Under the pieces are notes generated by a model. That model worked only from the letters and a program-made list of their open reading frames with translations, made no database searches and was not told the origin of the DNA. From Leucogyrophana mollusca (lineage: Eukaryota > Basidiomycota > Agaricomycetes > Boletales), in contig MU266680.1 in the NCBI GenBank assembly GCA_021014945.1, forward strand, positions 1 to 22,962: a DNA stretch of 22,962 nt, given 5' to 3'. Both the position numbers and the translations under genes were made by a program. This document shows positions 9,317 through 19,619 of the stretch, in pieces. Every line of letters begins with the position of its first letter. Position 1 is the first letter of the stretch.

Positions 9317-11513
9317 GATGCGGAAAACCACGATTCAGGTTTCCTATCTTTTGTAGGCAGCTAATTTGCTTCTGATGTGTCAGATGAGATCAATATCACT
9401 GCAAATACGGACGTCATCATCTCCTGCTCCTCAGAGCGATACTCGGTTCACATGCGGCTACGGTGATAGCGAGCGATCTTCGATTCTGAGTAACCCCGGG
9501 AGGCGCAGCTTGTAAGATGATGAGTTTCTATTAGCATTGATGTTTGATTTTTATGATACTTCCGGGCAGATAATGTGGGGCACGAGTTTCGTCTTTGAAG
9601 GACAGGATAGCAACGGTAATTCGGTTCGGTCTGCAACTTGGTCTTACTTTTCTAACCCTCCCCACCCGACTGACGACCGAATAGCTTTAGACAGCGATCA
9701 AGCAGGAAGCGAGAAGGAAACTGCGAACCTTAACACTCGGCTTGAATTAAGAATTTTGTCCAACGTCAGCCAACGCCTCGCCACCACAGCTATGCACCTA
9801 GATGCATCGTCCTAGTCCCATAGTGAATGCTCGCTCACTCACCATTCTCACTAGGGATCCTATCGAGTTGAAGGACAATGAATCGAACGGTCAAGAAAGG
9901 CTTATTTCTTATTATAAATAGACTTGTACTAACTTCAAGTTGTGGATGGCATATGTCTTCCGTCAGTCGCTATCAACGCAGTTTTAGGCAGGTTATCGTT
10001 GGGTTATTCGTGCTATTCCTGCTGTTCGTGTTTGTATTGCAACATTTCGTGGACAGTTGCTTGAAAGACGATGAACCGACTACGGTGCAGAAACGTGACC
10101 TTGCCCTTCTGTCACACTGGTCACGTCACTCACGACAGCTCGATTGATCCGGTGTCTCTTCAGACTTCAGCGGTTCAACTTTCCGTTCTCCCAAACACGC
10201 CCTTATACAACCGAAAATCGAACTGATTCCAATATCAGTGCTTTTAGACGTTCGTGCTCTGCCGTTCAAGTCTCGTTGCGAGTATCCGATCGATTTGACC
10301 CCTCGTCCACCCTTCCTTTTCAACGTGTAATTATAAATCTAAATGGTATTACGGATTTTCAGTCTTGGATCGGACCGTCTCCAAGTCATTGGCAATGAGC
10401 ACAAGGCTTGGGCATTGTCCTGGTTTTGGAGTATTGGTTGAGAGCTTTGCACACCTTCGTCGCGTCGTCATCCCACAGTGGCATCCATATCTTCATTGTA
10501 TCATGGTCGCGTTGAAGGCAATCCAATGCATCCCCGTGGTGGATCACGGCACTCGGGAGAGCCCCGATCGCTTGTCTTCGAAACGACGATGCGATCAACC
10601 ACGATCTACGAAATTATCTGGAACCCGAATGTTTGCGTCATCAAAGCTTGGAAAACACATCGCACATACGATTCATACTCAACCCTCCCTGGCACCGAGG
10701 TTAGTGCATGTCCCTAAGCGATGTATTTACATATCAAACTGATGGGATATGTTATAGTAGCATGATTACGCGTTTCCTTTACGGTAGTGTCCAGAATCAC
10801 AAAATTCCACCTGTCTTTGAATTCATTCCCGCTCATTCAAGCCGCGATGTCCTTATCCTTTTTTGCGGTGATCAACAACCCAAAATCTGGTGTGATACCA
10901 GAAAAGAAGCTTCGGATTTCCGGATGGCATCATTTTCGACACCGTTTACTGGTATCTGAAGCCGTCTTGTAAGCAGTCAACGTCATTGTGAAGAATTTGG
11001 GCGAGCTTCTGAATTATATGGATATTCACAGATTCCGGATTCCATTCCAAGAGTAAACAACCTCGTTGTGCAAACCTCGCGCATCTCATTTTCTAAAAGC
11101 GCATCATCACAAGAAGATGGGGAGAATTACCAATTGAATCTTCGATGATTATTCGCCGATGCTTCTACATTCCACCGACAGCACATCGTTGAAAACAATT
11201 AGCAGATAATCAATCTCTATGTGTCGTCGGTGGTCTAGCCGCGTACACACAACCACATGCATTCACCGTATGCAAAAGTTTGGCTATGGGTGCAGCGATA
11301 CATGCTGAAAGTGTACTGATCCCGACGTCCGTGCGGTGACACCACTTTTTGCTCGGTGCATGACAGCCTAATAATACCGGCGAGTGGATTGGAATCTAAT
11401 ATATACCGCTGACAACTTGCCTTCAAGGTGGCATCCATTCGAGGCGTAACGCTCCTAAAGCCCTCGTTTACGCACCATGTGTTTGCCTTACTCACCTCCC
11501 AGTCACTCCAACC
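9317..11513. other. 2.2 kb without a convincing gene
   Basis: The region upstream of both the GH3 gene (-) and the RBR gene (+), so it must carry both promoters. Open frames stay below about 125 codons. One at 9540-9815 on + (MFDFYDTSGQIMWG...) has protein-like composition but no recognisable domain. Frames at 10365-10742 and 10708-10972 likewise show nothing that I can name. I saw no terminal repeats, target-site duplications or transposase motifs, so a dead transposon is not supported either. Confidence 0.45.
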
Positions 11514-12675
11514 ATGTCCGTATCTCATAGCAGTATTACGGATGACGTCTGGGCGAGGATTCGGACGACATTACCCCCTTTAGGGTACACCGACCTTTTA
11601 TGTCCTTCAGGCATATTTCGCAAGGGAAGGACTCAGGAGGATGAGCCCCTAATTGACGAGCAGCTGTCGCTCAGGCAAGCTGAAAGTATCTTGCAGTTCG
11701 TAGTAAGTTTGATCTTAATGGTATGCTTTGATCTGTCTCGGCTCAGGAATCAATGGCCACTTTTTCGTTAGGCGGAAAGCGACGATCACGAAACTGCTCT
11801 TGCTCTTTCTCGAGGAGAGGACCTTCCGCCGCCTACTGTCTATCAACGCGCCCTCGAGGATTCCTGCGCTCTAGCTACTCTGTAAGTCTTTCCCCATATC
11901 ACCTTGTCGTCTGTTCAGGCCATTTACTCACGTGTTTAAAATCTCAGATCCAACACATTGTGTGACGCCAAGAGCAATCAATCCAGCGAGGCATCAAGCA
12001 TTGCAGGACCTTCAAACCAGACTGCGCCCACCGCCGGCAGCTTCACGACATCAAACCGGTGAGAGTTATTGTCAGCCCATCCCGTCCGCGTTTTGACCTC
12101 CCCTAAGCGTGCAATGCATCGTCTGCGTTGATAGGATTAACTCAACTCAGAGCTTTCGCGCACCCTGCTCTCATTACTATTGCCAAAGTTGTATTTTGGC
12201 TTTCGCTGAAGCGTCCACTCGTGACGATTCACTCTTCCCACTGCAGTGCTGCCAAGAAATACTCTCCCCTAACAAGATCGCGCGATTTCTTCCTGCTAAA
12301 CTTAAAGCCACATTTCTCTCCAAATCCATCGAACATTCCTCCACGTACGCATCGCGAGTATATTGCTGCGCTCCCGCTTGTTCTGCCTATCTAGGCGCGT
12401 TCGGCGGCTCTGGGAGAGACTTACCGTGCCCCGAGTGCAAGACCCTTGTTTGCTCTAATTGCAGACAAGCAGCGCATCCGGGTGACAGCTGTGCCGACAA
12501 TGCCTCGACCTTGGAGGTGAAAGCCCTCGCAACCGCGCGAGGTTGGCAATCCTGCCCCGATTGTCACGCCATCATCGAGCGGGTAAACGGTTGTTTACAC
12601 ATGACTTGTAGGTGCTCCGCCAGCTTCTGTTATCGATGTGGTACTCGCTGGAAAAATTGTTCCTGCCCTTCATGA
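11514..12675 (+). CDS. RBR (RING-IBR-RING) E3 ubiquitin ligase, short form
   Basis: Exons 11514-11702, 11772-11881, 11948-12058 and 12108-12675 join in phase to 325 residues. The N-terminal 135 residues are helical and acidic (LIDEQLSLRQAESILQF; LALSRGEDLPPPTVYQRALED), as in Agaricomycete RBR proteins. RING1 starts at C140 (CIVC, then CSHYYCQSC). The IBR follows (YCCAPAC ... CPECKTLVCSNC ... HPGDSC). RING2/Rcat begins CPDC and contains NGCLHMTCRC, in which the first Cys (about C299) is the residue that carries the ubiquitin thioester in this family, then FCYRC and WKNCSC. These ligases receive ubiquitin on Rcat from an E2 and pass it to the substrate. The protein stops three residues after the last zinc ligand, whereas relatives I know usually continue further. 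Start codon is the first ATG of the open exon; an extra upstream exon is possible. Confidence 0.87.
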
Positions 12676-13740
12676 GAGGGGGGAGTGTCTTTGCGAGCCA
12701 GCTGCCGCGAAATGGAGGTGCCACTATGACTCAGAAGGTCACCTACGGTAACACCAGACGGAAATCACGTATATATGACTGGCGAGCAATTGGACTCCAA
12801 AACTTCCGATCTTTGTAATGGTCAAATTTGTCTTTCTGTGAGGGTAGAGACAATTAAAACCTATCCTACGTTCGCCGGGACATCCATTCTCCTCTTTCGC
12901 ATATCTCCTCGAACACCTTCGCGTGTCCTGTAGATTTTCGAATAGAAACACTTGTTGGATTCGCCAATACAATCATCCTCCTGTCCTTGATGGATGGCGA
13001 ATCCGGCCATCCCACTGTTCTCGGAGGCTCCAGACTTGCGTATCGCCAAGAGATCAGGGGTTTCAAGAAGACCGAGTACGACAAATTTATCAGCCCCAGA
13101 TGATTGAGTATGGCATATCGGGATTGTTGTTGCCCGCTGCATCAGAACACCCAGTCCAATGGATTGGCCGCGGGCGTACTAGGTCCCCATGAGCGGAGTG
13201 CAAGGCCCCGGGCAGCGGTATAGAATTTCAACAGGACTGATGCTCTCCCGGGCAGATAGCGTCGGCCCCCTAACTATTTTGAAGGTGATGCCCGCCATTT
13301 GGTCGTTCCCAGAATCATTTAAAGCACGAAAGATCAGGTAACCGACAACGCCAAGGACATGCGGACACGCGCGATAACCAGAGCAGACGGCTCTAAGTTA
13401 CATCAGCCCACGACATCTTAAGACCACCTCGACTTACAAGAATAACTGAGGCTTTCCATCTTCTCAGCCGTCATATCTGTCTCCTTGGGGATGGGAGAGC
13501 CCCCAGATAGTTTTGTTTCAAAGGCGTCAGATCCCGGTCCGTTGGACCGTAGCGAGGGCCCTCCGTAGAACAGACGAAACGAAAGATCTACCTGAGCAGT
13601 CATTCCCTGCCCAGTGAAACAAGTTCAAAGCATAATTATAGGATGGCGCACCTTTCTACATAAAGGCCAGTAGAGCTCATGATGCAAGCTCCAACATAAC
13701 ACGCAATACCATTCCTCTATCGCCATCGAGTCATTGTTCC
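12676..13740. other. Gene-poor stretch with possible minus-strand exons
   Basis: No confident gene. On the minus strand three open stretches look coding by composition: 13603-13418 (MTAQVDLSFRLFYGGPS...), about 13330-13190 (NDQMAGITFKIVRGPTLS...) and 13084-12866 (LKPLISWRYASLEPPRTVGW...). A minus-strand ATG at 13680-13678 begins MSSTGLYVE, which resembles the start of some small Agaricomycete surface proteins. I could not join these with in-phase splice sites, and none shows a domain. They may be a decayed or poorly resolved gene. Confidence 0.3.
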
Positions 13741-13743
13741 CCA

Positions 13744-13981
13744 ATGAGACTCCTCATCGCCGTCGTCATTTCTATTGTAGCCTCAGTGAGCTTGGGGAGC
13801 CCTGTTCCTCACCCTGAGCCCGACTTGAGCATAGAAGCTCGTCAAACGGTAAGTGTGCAGCCGCTTTGGGTGTCTTTTCCGGATGCTGACCCAGAAACTG
13901 CTACCGCAATTCTTGAAAACTCGTCAACAGGACTGCCCTATCAGGGACCAGCCGTATTGCTCGCCAGATCATATCGGTTGA
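13744..13981 (+). CDS. Candidate small secreted protein
   Basis: The ATG at 13744 begins MRLLIAVVISIVASVSLG, a classic signal peptide: Arg after Met, a hydrophobic core and a small residue before a probable cleavage site. The mature part starts SPVPHPEPD. A strong donor (GTAAGT) sits at 13849. Two acceptors keep the frame: CCCAG at 13894 (46-base intron, 63-residue product) and CAACAG at 13930 (82-base intron, 51-residue product). Both end in the same tail, DCPIRDQPYCSPDHIG, with two cysteines, and stop at 13979-13981. Without splicing the frame would give 80 residues, to 13986. The length and layout suit a small secreted peptide, but no family is recognised and function is unknown. A further 3' exon cannot be excluded. 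Confidence 0.5.
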
Positions 13982-13989
13982 ACTAATGG

Positions 13990-15060
13990 ATTGTAAGTGT
14001 TGTTCCTTCGTAGTATGCGAAATCTCGTGATAAACTCACCTTCAAGTATCTTTTGGGCTATGTCGGGGGAATAGGGCCATGAGGTGCGCTGGAGAGGACT
14101 AGTAGGTGTAACTTGAGCTCGGACAGATAGCTAAAGCCTAGAGGATAAGGCTCGAATCATGAGATGTGTTGTAATTTCACCCGGACTTGGATCCAATGAG
14201 GTTCGTTGCTATCAAGCTGTGAGTGCGGCGAAGATTGAGAGTGGTTTCCGTGTGGACGACAGCGTCTGGGAACGACAGTATCTGACCTACCTATCTGGTC
14301 ATTACGTGGTCGGAGGTGTTGATGAAGTAAACGCACCAAAAATAATTCAAGCGTTCAGCCACGACAAGACCACCAAAGTATTTGGACGCAAGTAGCGGCC
14401 CTCGCGGGTGACATCAACAACCCAAACATGTCCAGATCATTCCTGGAGCCTTGAATGCGGGCCTTGGCGGGGTCCAGTGACCTCCTCCTGGCCGACACGA
14501 CAGCACGCGACCTTGGTAACCTGTCTCACACGGTGCGTGCATGTGATTGTCCGCAAATAGAGGGCTCGCCCCTTGGAGGGCCAGGGACGGTGTAAGTATA
14601 ATCGGCACTGGTCAATGGCAGGCAGAGTTAACCTGAGATCTGCACGGCAAACACAAACACGCAGCCACGATCTTTCCTTCTTTCGACGTCCATCGGCTTA
14701 GCTAGTCTGTCGATCCTGTGTCCGTCTCAGTCCAAGTTGTTTGTTCCGTTCGGTGTCCCGTCATTGATATAAATCTCCTAGCTCGGGCTGGGATATATAG
14801 TCCTAGTGTGGACTCGTCGGAGTGAACCGGAAAGACGACTCCTCAGAAGGCGCCAGTCCAGGGGAACACTGGACACCTTTCACCGCAATTGTTAGTTCCG
14901 TGCTCCAGCGATTCGGGGAAGATGACGTCCGTAACAGCTCTCATTTAGCAGATAATCCAAGATAGCCGTGATAACTTGGTGATAATATCCCACTAAAATA
15001 GCAAACTGTTGTGGTTTTCAGTGCTTCGGGAGATTATGGGATGCAACGGCAGTGGCTCGC
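13990..15060. other. Intergenic, upstream of the PEPCK gene
   Basis: No domain-bearing frame. A 78-codon ATG frame at 14159-14395 (MRCVVISPGLGSNEV...) is open but unrecognised. The right part should include distal promoter of the PEPCK gene. A CRE-like TGACGTCC lies at 14923-14930 and an AT-rich GGATATATAG at about 14790. Neither is proven to act. Confidence 0.4.
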
Positions 15061-15066
15061 CACTGG

Positions 15067-15073
15067 TATAAAG
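15067..15073 (+). promoter_or_regulatory. TATA box of the PEPCK gene
   Basis: TATAAAG occurs 284 bases before the start codon. It is followed by a pyrimidine-rich tract (CTTCTCTCTCTCCGACTCC, about 15114-15133) of the kind found around start sites of strongly expressed fungal genes. The distance to the ATG is explained by the probable leader intron just downstream. Confidence 0.6.
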
Positions 15074-15154
15074 CCTTGCTTAAAATTTCATTCCTTCCGT
15101 ATCCATTCCACCCGCCTTCTCTCTCTCCGACTCCAAGATCACATACAGCGCAGG

Positions 15155-15329
15155 GTAAGTAGCCTTCGCTGTTGCTCGTTGTAGTGTATGGTGCTCTCCG
15201 TCTTACCGGTTCATGACTCGTCCTGGGCAGGGTCAACCTCCACAGCTGACTTACCCGAGTCGCGGAGGCGGATCATGTTCCTTCCCCGTCCCCATAAATT
15301 TAACGCTGTCCTGACGTCTTCCTCCCCAG
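15155..15329 (+). other. Probable intron in the 5' untranslated leader of the PEPCK gene
   Basis: A consensus donor (GTAAGT) at 15155 and a pyrimidine-rich acceptor (TTCCTCCCCAG) ending at 15329 bracket 175 bases. Splicing leaves a short leader ending TTACGTCGCA just before the ATG at 15351. It would also remove an upstream ATG frame at 15188. Inferred from splice signals only. Confidence 0.5.
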
Positions 15330-15350
15330 ATCCAACATTCTTACGTCGCA

Positions 15351-17361
15351 ATGGTCCACCCACACCAGACTCCCTACGTTACCCCCCATATTCTCCACAG
15401 AAATTATGCACAAGCCTTCGATCATGAGTTCGCTAGTAATCGTACGTCGAGTTCACGATCGTCCACATCTCATAGTCTGACTTAGCCGTGCTTCCAATAG
15501 TCATTGGCCGTGACCTCGAGTACTTCTCGCAGGCCGGCTTCGATATGGATCGGATCCAGCTGAAGCGCAACGCTCCCGTTGCTCAGCTTTACGAAGACGC
15601 CATCCGGAACGAAGGCGCCATTATTTCCTCGTCCGGCGCACTCATCAACTTCTCCGGCAAGAAAACCGGCAGAAGCCCTAAAGACAAGCGCATCGTCTTC
15701 GAGGAGACTAGTAAGGACGACATCTGGTGGGGTTCCGTGAACATCAAGATGGACGAGCGTAAGTCTACTCGGCTCCTTGAGAGAGCGTGTTCGCTGATCA
15801 TATCATCCCGTAGACACCTTTGAGAGCAATCGTGAACGTGCCATCGACTACCTCAACACCCGTGATAACGTCTATGTGTTCGACGGCTATGCCGGCGTAC
15901 GTGCATATCTCGATTGACCATTATGTATTCTGACGTCTCGCTGGCGTCATCCAGTGGGATCCAAAGTACCGCATAAAGGTGCGGGTCATCTGCGCCCGTG
16001 CATACCACGCCCTCTTTATGGTACGTTGGTTGATTTGACTCACCTGCGCCGTACTTATGTCCACCCACAGAACAACATGTTGATCCGACCAACTGAAGAG
16101 GAGCTTGCTTCCTTTGGCGAACCGGATTTCATCATTTACAACGCTGGACAGTTCCCTGCCAACCGCTTCACCAAGGGCATGTCCTCGACAACCTCCGTCG
16201 AAATCAACTTCAAGCGCATGGAGATGGTCATCCTTGGTACCGAGTACGCCGGCGAGATGAAGAAGGGTGTTTTCTCCGTCATGCACTACTTGCAACCCGT
16301 CAAGTTCGGCCAGCTCTCCCTCCATTCGTCGGCCAATGTCGGCATGGAGAAGGGCGATGTCACTCTCTTCTTCGGTCTCTCCGGCACTGGGAAGACAACC
16401 CTGTCCGCCGACCCTCATCGATTGCTCATCGGTGACGACGCGGACGTTTGGTCCGAGACTGGCGTTTTCGGCATCGAAGGCGGGTGCTCCGCCAAGTACA
16501 TCAACCTCTCCCGCGAAAGGAGCCTGAGATTTTCAACGCCATCCGATTCGGGTCGATCCTCGAGAACGTCGTGTACAATCCTGCCTCTCGTACTCCCGAT
16601 TACGACGACGTCAGCATCACGGAGAACACCCGGTGCGCGTACCCGATCGAGTACATCCCCAACGCACAAATCCCCTGCATGGTTGAGAGGCAACCGAGCA
16701 ACATAATCATGCTGACCTGCGATGCTTTCGGTGTCCTCCCGCCTGTGAGCAAGCTGACCCCCGACCAGGCCAGCTACCATTTCCTTGCCGGATACACCTC
16801 GTGAGTTGCCCCGCCCCCTTCTTGACCGTTCCATGCTGACCCTTCACACAAAGGAAAACCCCCGGCACTGAAGACGGTGTCCTCGAGCCCATCCCGACCT
16901 TCTCCACCTGCTACAGCGCACCCTTCATCGTCCTACACGTGAGCTTAATCCTCTCCTGTGCCGTGGACGCATCTGACATCCCACATAGCCCGGCCGCTAC
17001 GCTGAGATGCTCGCTGAGCGCATGTCAAAACATAACGTTTCCTGCTGGCTTATCAACACCGGCTGGACAGGCGGCAAGTTTGGCACTGGCAAGCGCTGTC
17101 CTCTGTCCTACACCCGGCGCATCGTGGACGCTGTGCACTCTGGGGAGCTGCTCGACGCCGAATTTGAGACCTTCGGCGCATCCGGCTCCAGAGGTGGAGG
17201 GCGTCCCGCGCGACGTTCTTAACCCCCAGATGGCGTGGTCGGACAAGGAGGCGTTCGAACGTGAAGTGAGGAAGCTTGCCGGGATGTTCCAGAAGGCGTT
17301 CAGGCTGTACGAGGGAGACGTCCAGGAGAGCGTGAGGGCTGCAGGACCGAAGCTTGACTGA
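15351..17361 (+). CDS. PCK1: Phosphoenolpyruvate carboxykinase, ATP type, with two apparent frameshifts
   Basis: Converts oxaloacetate and ATP to phosphoenolpyruvate and CO2, the committed step of gluconeogenesis, in the cytosol. Exons: 15351-15441, 15501-15758, 15814-15896, 15955-16020, 16071-16800, 16854-16938, 16989-17361. Family landmarks: TGRSPKDKR substrate loop; P-loop GLSGTGKTT (268-276); LIGDD kinase-2 site (285-289); GGC-x-AK motif; [27 protein letters not shown] nucleotide site; C-terminal [12 protein letters not shown]. About 560 residues if continuous. Two breaks interrupt it. At 16515-16519 one base seems missing from an A run (frame resumes as [12 protein letters not shown]), so the direct reading stops at 16706. 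At about 17175-17195 a stretch appears lost, and the frame resumes at [12 protein letters not shown]. The motif GGC-S-AK-Y has Ser and Tyr where relatives I know have Tyr and a small residue. Either sequencing errors or a decaying copy; family assignment is certain. Confidence 0.9.
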
Positions 17362-17954
17362 TTCGTCGTCCTTTTTATATGGCGGCTATAGAGCGGGTTT
17401 TCGTCTGCATCATGCACACGCCCACGAAATGTCTCTCGATTCTCTTTCGTTGTTGTTTTGTAACAGGCCAAAATATGTTATTAATATAATCAAAATCGCA
17501 AGCAGTTGCGTTGGGTATGACCCAAAATACATCGAAATCTATGTTTTGAATACGTAGTTGTGAGTCTGCAATGCGATAATCAGGGCTTGGGTTTGGGGTT
17601 GCAACACAACAGTCAAGTTCGACACGACCATTCGCCAATTCCCCTTCGATACGCACAAAGTTGCTCTCGACTCTTACTGCCTGCGCGTCGCGCCTCACGA
17701 ACAAGGACGGCAATAATCTCGTCGCTGAGAGACAGGTGAAAACAATGGGCCTAGTATTATATTGCCTTGCCAATATGATCGATGATCCAGCGTCAAAGGA
17801 AACCTCCATTGTGAGATAGCGGACAGCCTACTACTTAACGCCTATTCTCCCCGGATTGTCTCCTCATCACGGTTCAACTACCCACCGCCAGCGCGATTAA
17901 CAGCACCGTCTGCGAGCATGTTTAGCCTCCCCGTAAGTTGCAGGGTTTTTGTCC
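17362..17954. other. Intergenic: PEPCK 3' region and F-box promoter
   Basis: Contains the PEPCK 3' untranslated region (AT-rich ATTAATATAATCAAAAT at about 17480) and the promoter of the next gene. A 144-codon minus-strand frame (17809-17375) runs antisense and shows no domain. No repeat or RNA gene seen. Confidence 0.5.
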
Positions 17955-19619
17955 ATGGTTGCGGATCTTCGAGGCTCATGTGTGGCTTCCAAGGAATCTG
18001 TTATGAAGTTACTCGGGACGAACTACGTTCCATCGGAAGATGAATCGCGTCAAATCAAGGATTGTTTGACAGTGCTCCAAGAGGAGAACTCGGGTGGATG
18101 GTCCCGCCCAGTTGCAGCCCAGGTGGTTCGTGAACTGAAGGCGTTGCTCTCACACGCGAGACGGCTTCCCCCCGAGATAGTGGCGATGATATTCGCTTTC
18201 TGTCTTCCTCTCGATGCACTACCTCGAGCAACCCCGCTGGACGCACCTCTCCTCCTTGGTCACATCTGTAGCACTTGGAGACAAATTTTACACTCAACAC
18301 CTCGTTTATGGACGTCACTCGCTGTCCACTTGCCCGTAACCACGGTTTACTGGGATGAGCTCGTGGAGGAGGTGCTTGCCGTCATGCATACCTGGTTGGA
18401 GCGGTCACAACCGTTTCCTATGACAATCGCATTCATCGATCACGGCCGATTCCCGCCAAACTGCCTCACCGCGATCGTGGACACATTGACCAGTCACTCT
18501 CACCGCTGGAGGCATATGTCCTTCTATGTTTCGTCCAGATGCTATTCGTCTCTGTTCAAGTTCTCCCACGCTATGCTATCATCCCTGGAATCCCTTACCA
18601 TTCACGACAACCTCGAAAATATTCGAGGACAACATTCCCCAGTCCTTTATCTACCCTCGGCACCTCGTCTTCGGTATCTTTCATTCACAACTCAGTGGTT
18701 CAGCAGTGAACACATCATCGCCGATTGGGATCGGCTTACGGAGCTGTCGCTGCTGTACGAACCCAATCATTACCGGATGCCACTCCATAACGGCTTCCTG
18801 AAGGTCCTCGATCGCTGTCATAACATCACAACATGCTCTCTCGGCATTGGGATACCTGTAGGCGACGATGCATTGGAGCCAGACAGAATCATCACTCTCC
18901 ACCACCTGCACACTCTCAGAATCCGTCGCCTCTGGCCAGAATCAATAACAGGAGGGTTTTTAGACGCGCTCGTACTCCCGCAGCTGAAGGCCCTCGAAAT
19001 CGACGGCTCAGCGCTTTTTGTCTGGACAGCAACTCCTTGGCATGACGGACAATTTCCGCTTCTGCTGTCGCGCTCGGGTTGCCAGCTAGAAAGACTCTCA
19101 GTGAAAGGTGTACATTTCTCGGAGGACGACCTTCTAGACTGCTTAACACACACTCCGTCCCTCAAGCACCTTGCTTATTCTCCTTGTCCACGATGGGAAT
19201 CCGTCTTTGAGATCTTATACGCACTAACACCGATGCATCTTGACTCGCAATCTGCCCCCGGCCTGAAGAACCTTGAAAGCCTTCAGTTGGAGTCTGGAAT
19301 AGGAGCGGCCAGTTCTCTTGATATCTTTGTGCGCATGCTGGCTTCGCGTTGGAGTTCACGGAGCCACGAGGCTGGGATCGCGCGTTTATGTCGGCTTGAT
19401 TTGCCGTTCATCGCAGTTCCTGTAGGGATCCCTCCCTCGCACGAGGATGTGGAAACATTCAAGAAACGATTACAAGACTGTGCCGGGGGAGATCCGCGAC
19501 TGGTCGTTACTGTCACGGTAGAGAGACCATATCAGCCAGTTTATTTGCAGTTGCCAGGTAGTACTAATAACTTGCACCCCAATCCCGTAGGCGGTTATGC
19601 ATCATGGCTGAGTGTATGA
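17955..19619 (+). CDS. F-box-like protein, single exon
   Basis: A 554-residue protein in one exon; ATG at 17955, stop TGA at 19617-19619. The N-terminal helix (VMKLLGTNYVPSEDESRQI) and the F-box-like segment at about 71-120 (LPPEIVAMIFAFCLP, then APLLLGHICSTWRQILHSTP and RLWTSL) are typical of the large F-box-like family of mushroom-forming fungi. The rest has irregular leucine-rich stretches (LRYLSFTTQW, LKALEID, LKHLAYSP, LKNLESLQLE) suggesting an LRR-like substrate-binding part. F-box proteins recruit targets to SCF (Skp1-cullin) ubiquitin ligases. Target and expression are unknown. A TTG six bases upstream extends the frame, but the ATG is preferred. Members of this family expand fast, so a lineage-specific role is likely (inference). 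Confidence 0.87.
   Translation: MVADLRGSCVASKESVMKLLGTNYVPSEDESRQIKDCLTVLQEENSGGWSRPVAAQVVRELKALLSHARRLPPEIVAMIFAFCLPLDALPRATPLDAPLLLGHICSTWRQILHSTPRLWTSLAVHLPVTTVYWDELVEEVLAVMHTWLERSQPFPMTIAFIDHGRFPPNCLTAIVDTLTSHSHRWRHMSFYVSSRCYSSLFKFSHAMLSSLESLTIHDNLENIRGQHSPVLYLPSAPRLRYLSFTTQWFSSEHIIADWDRLTELSLLYEPNHYRMPLHNGFLKVLDRCHNITTCSLGIGIPVGDDALEPDRIITLHHLHTLRIRRLWPESITGGFLDALVLPQLKALEIDGSALFVWTATPWHDGQFPLLLSRSGCQLERLSVKGVHFSEDDLLDCLTHTPSLKHLAYSPCPRWESVFEILYALTPMHLDSQSAPGLKNLESLQLESGIGAASSLDIFVRMLASRWSSRSHEAGIARLCRLDLPFIAVPVGIPPSHEDVETFKKRLQDCAGGDPRLVVTVTVERPYQPVYLQLPGSTNNLHPNPVGGYASWLSV

Noticed and set aside
9540..9815. A small protein gene MFDFYDTSGQIMWG...
   Set aside because: Composition is protein-like, but there is no domain, no clear promoter and no splice context. 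Mentioned only as an open frame.
15921..16418. A 165-codon minus-strand gene
   Set aside because: Antisense shadow of the PEPCK exons; no domain, and PEPCK conservation explains the open frame.
17375..17809. A 144-codon minus-strand gene downstream of PEPCK
   Set aside because: No recognisable domain or signal; partly overlaps the PEPCK 3' region. Not supported.
17949..17954. TTG start of the F-box protein
   Set aside because: An ATG follows two codons later and is the ordinary eukaryotic start.
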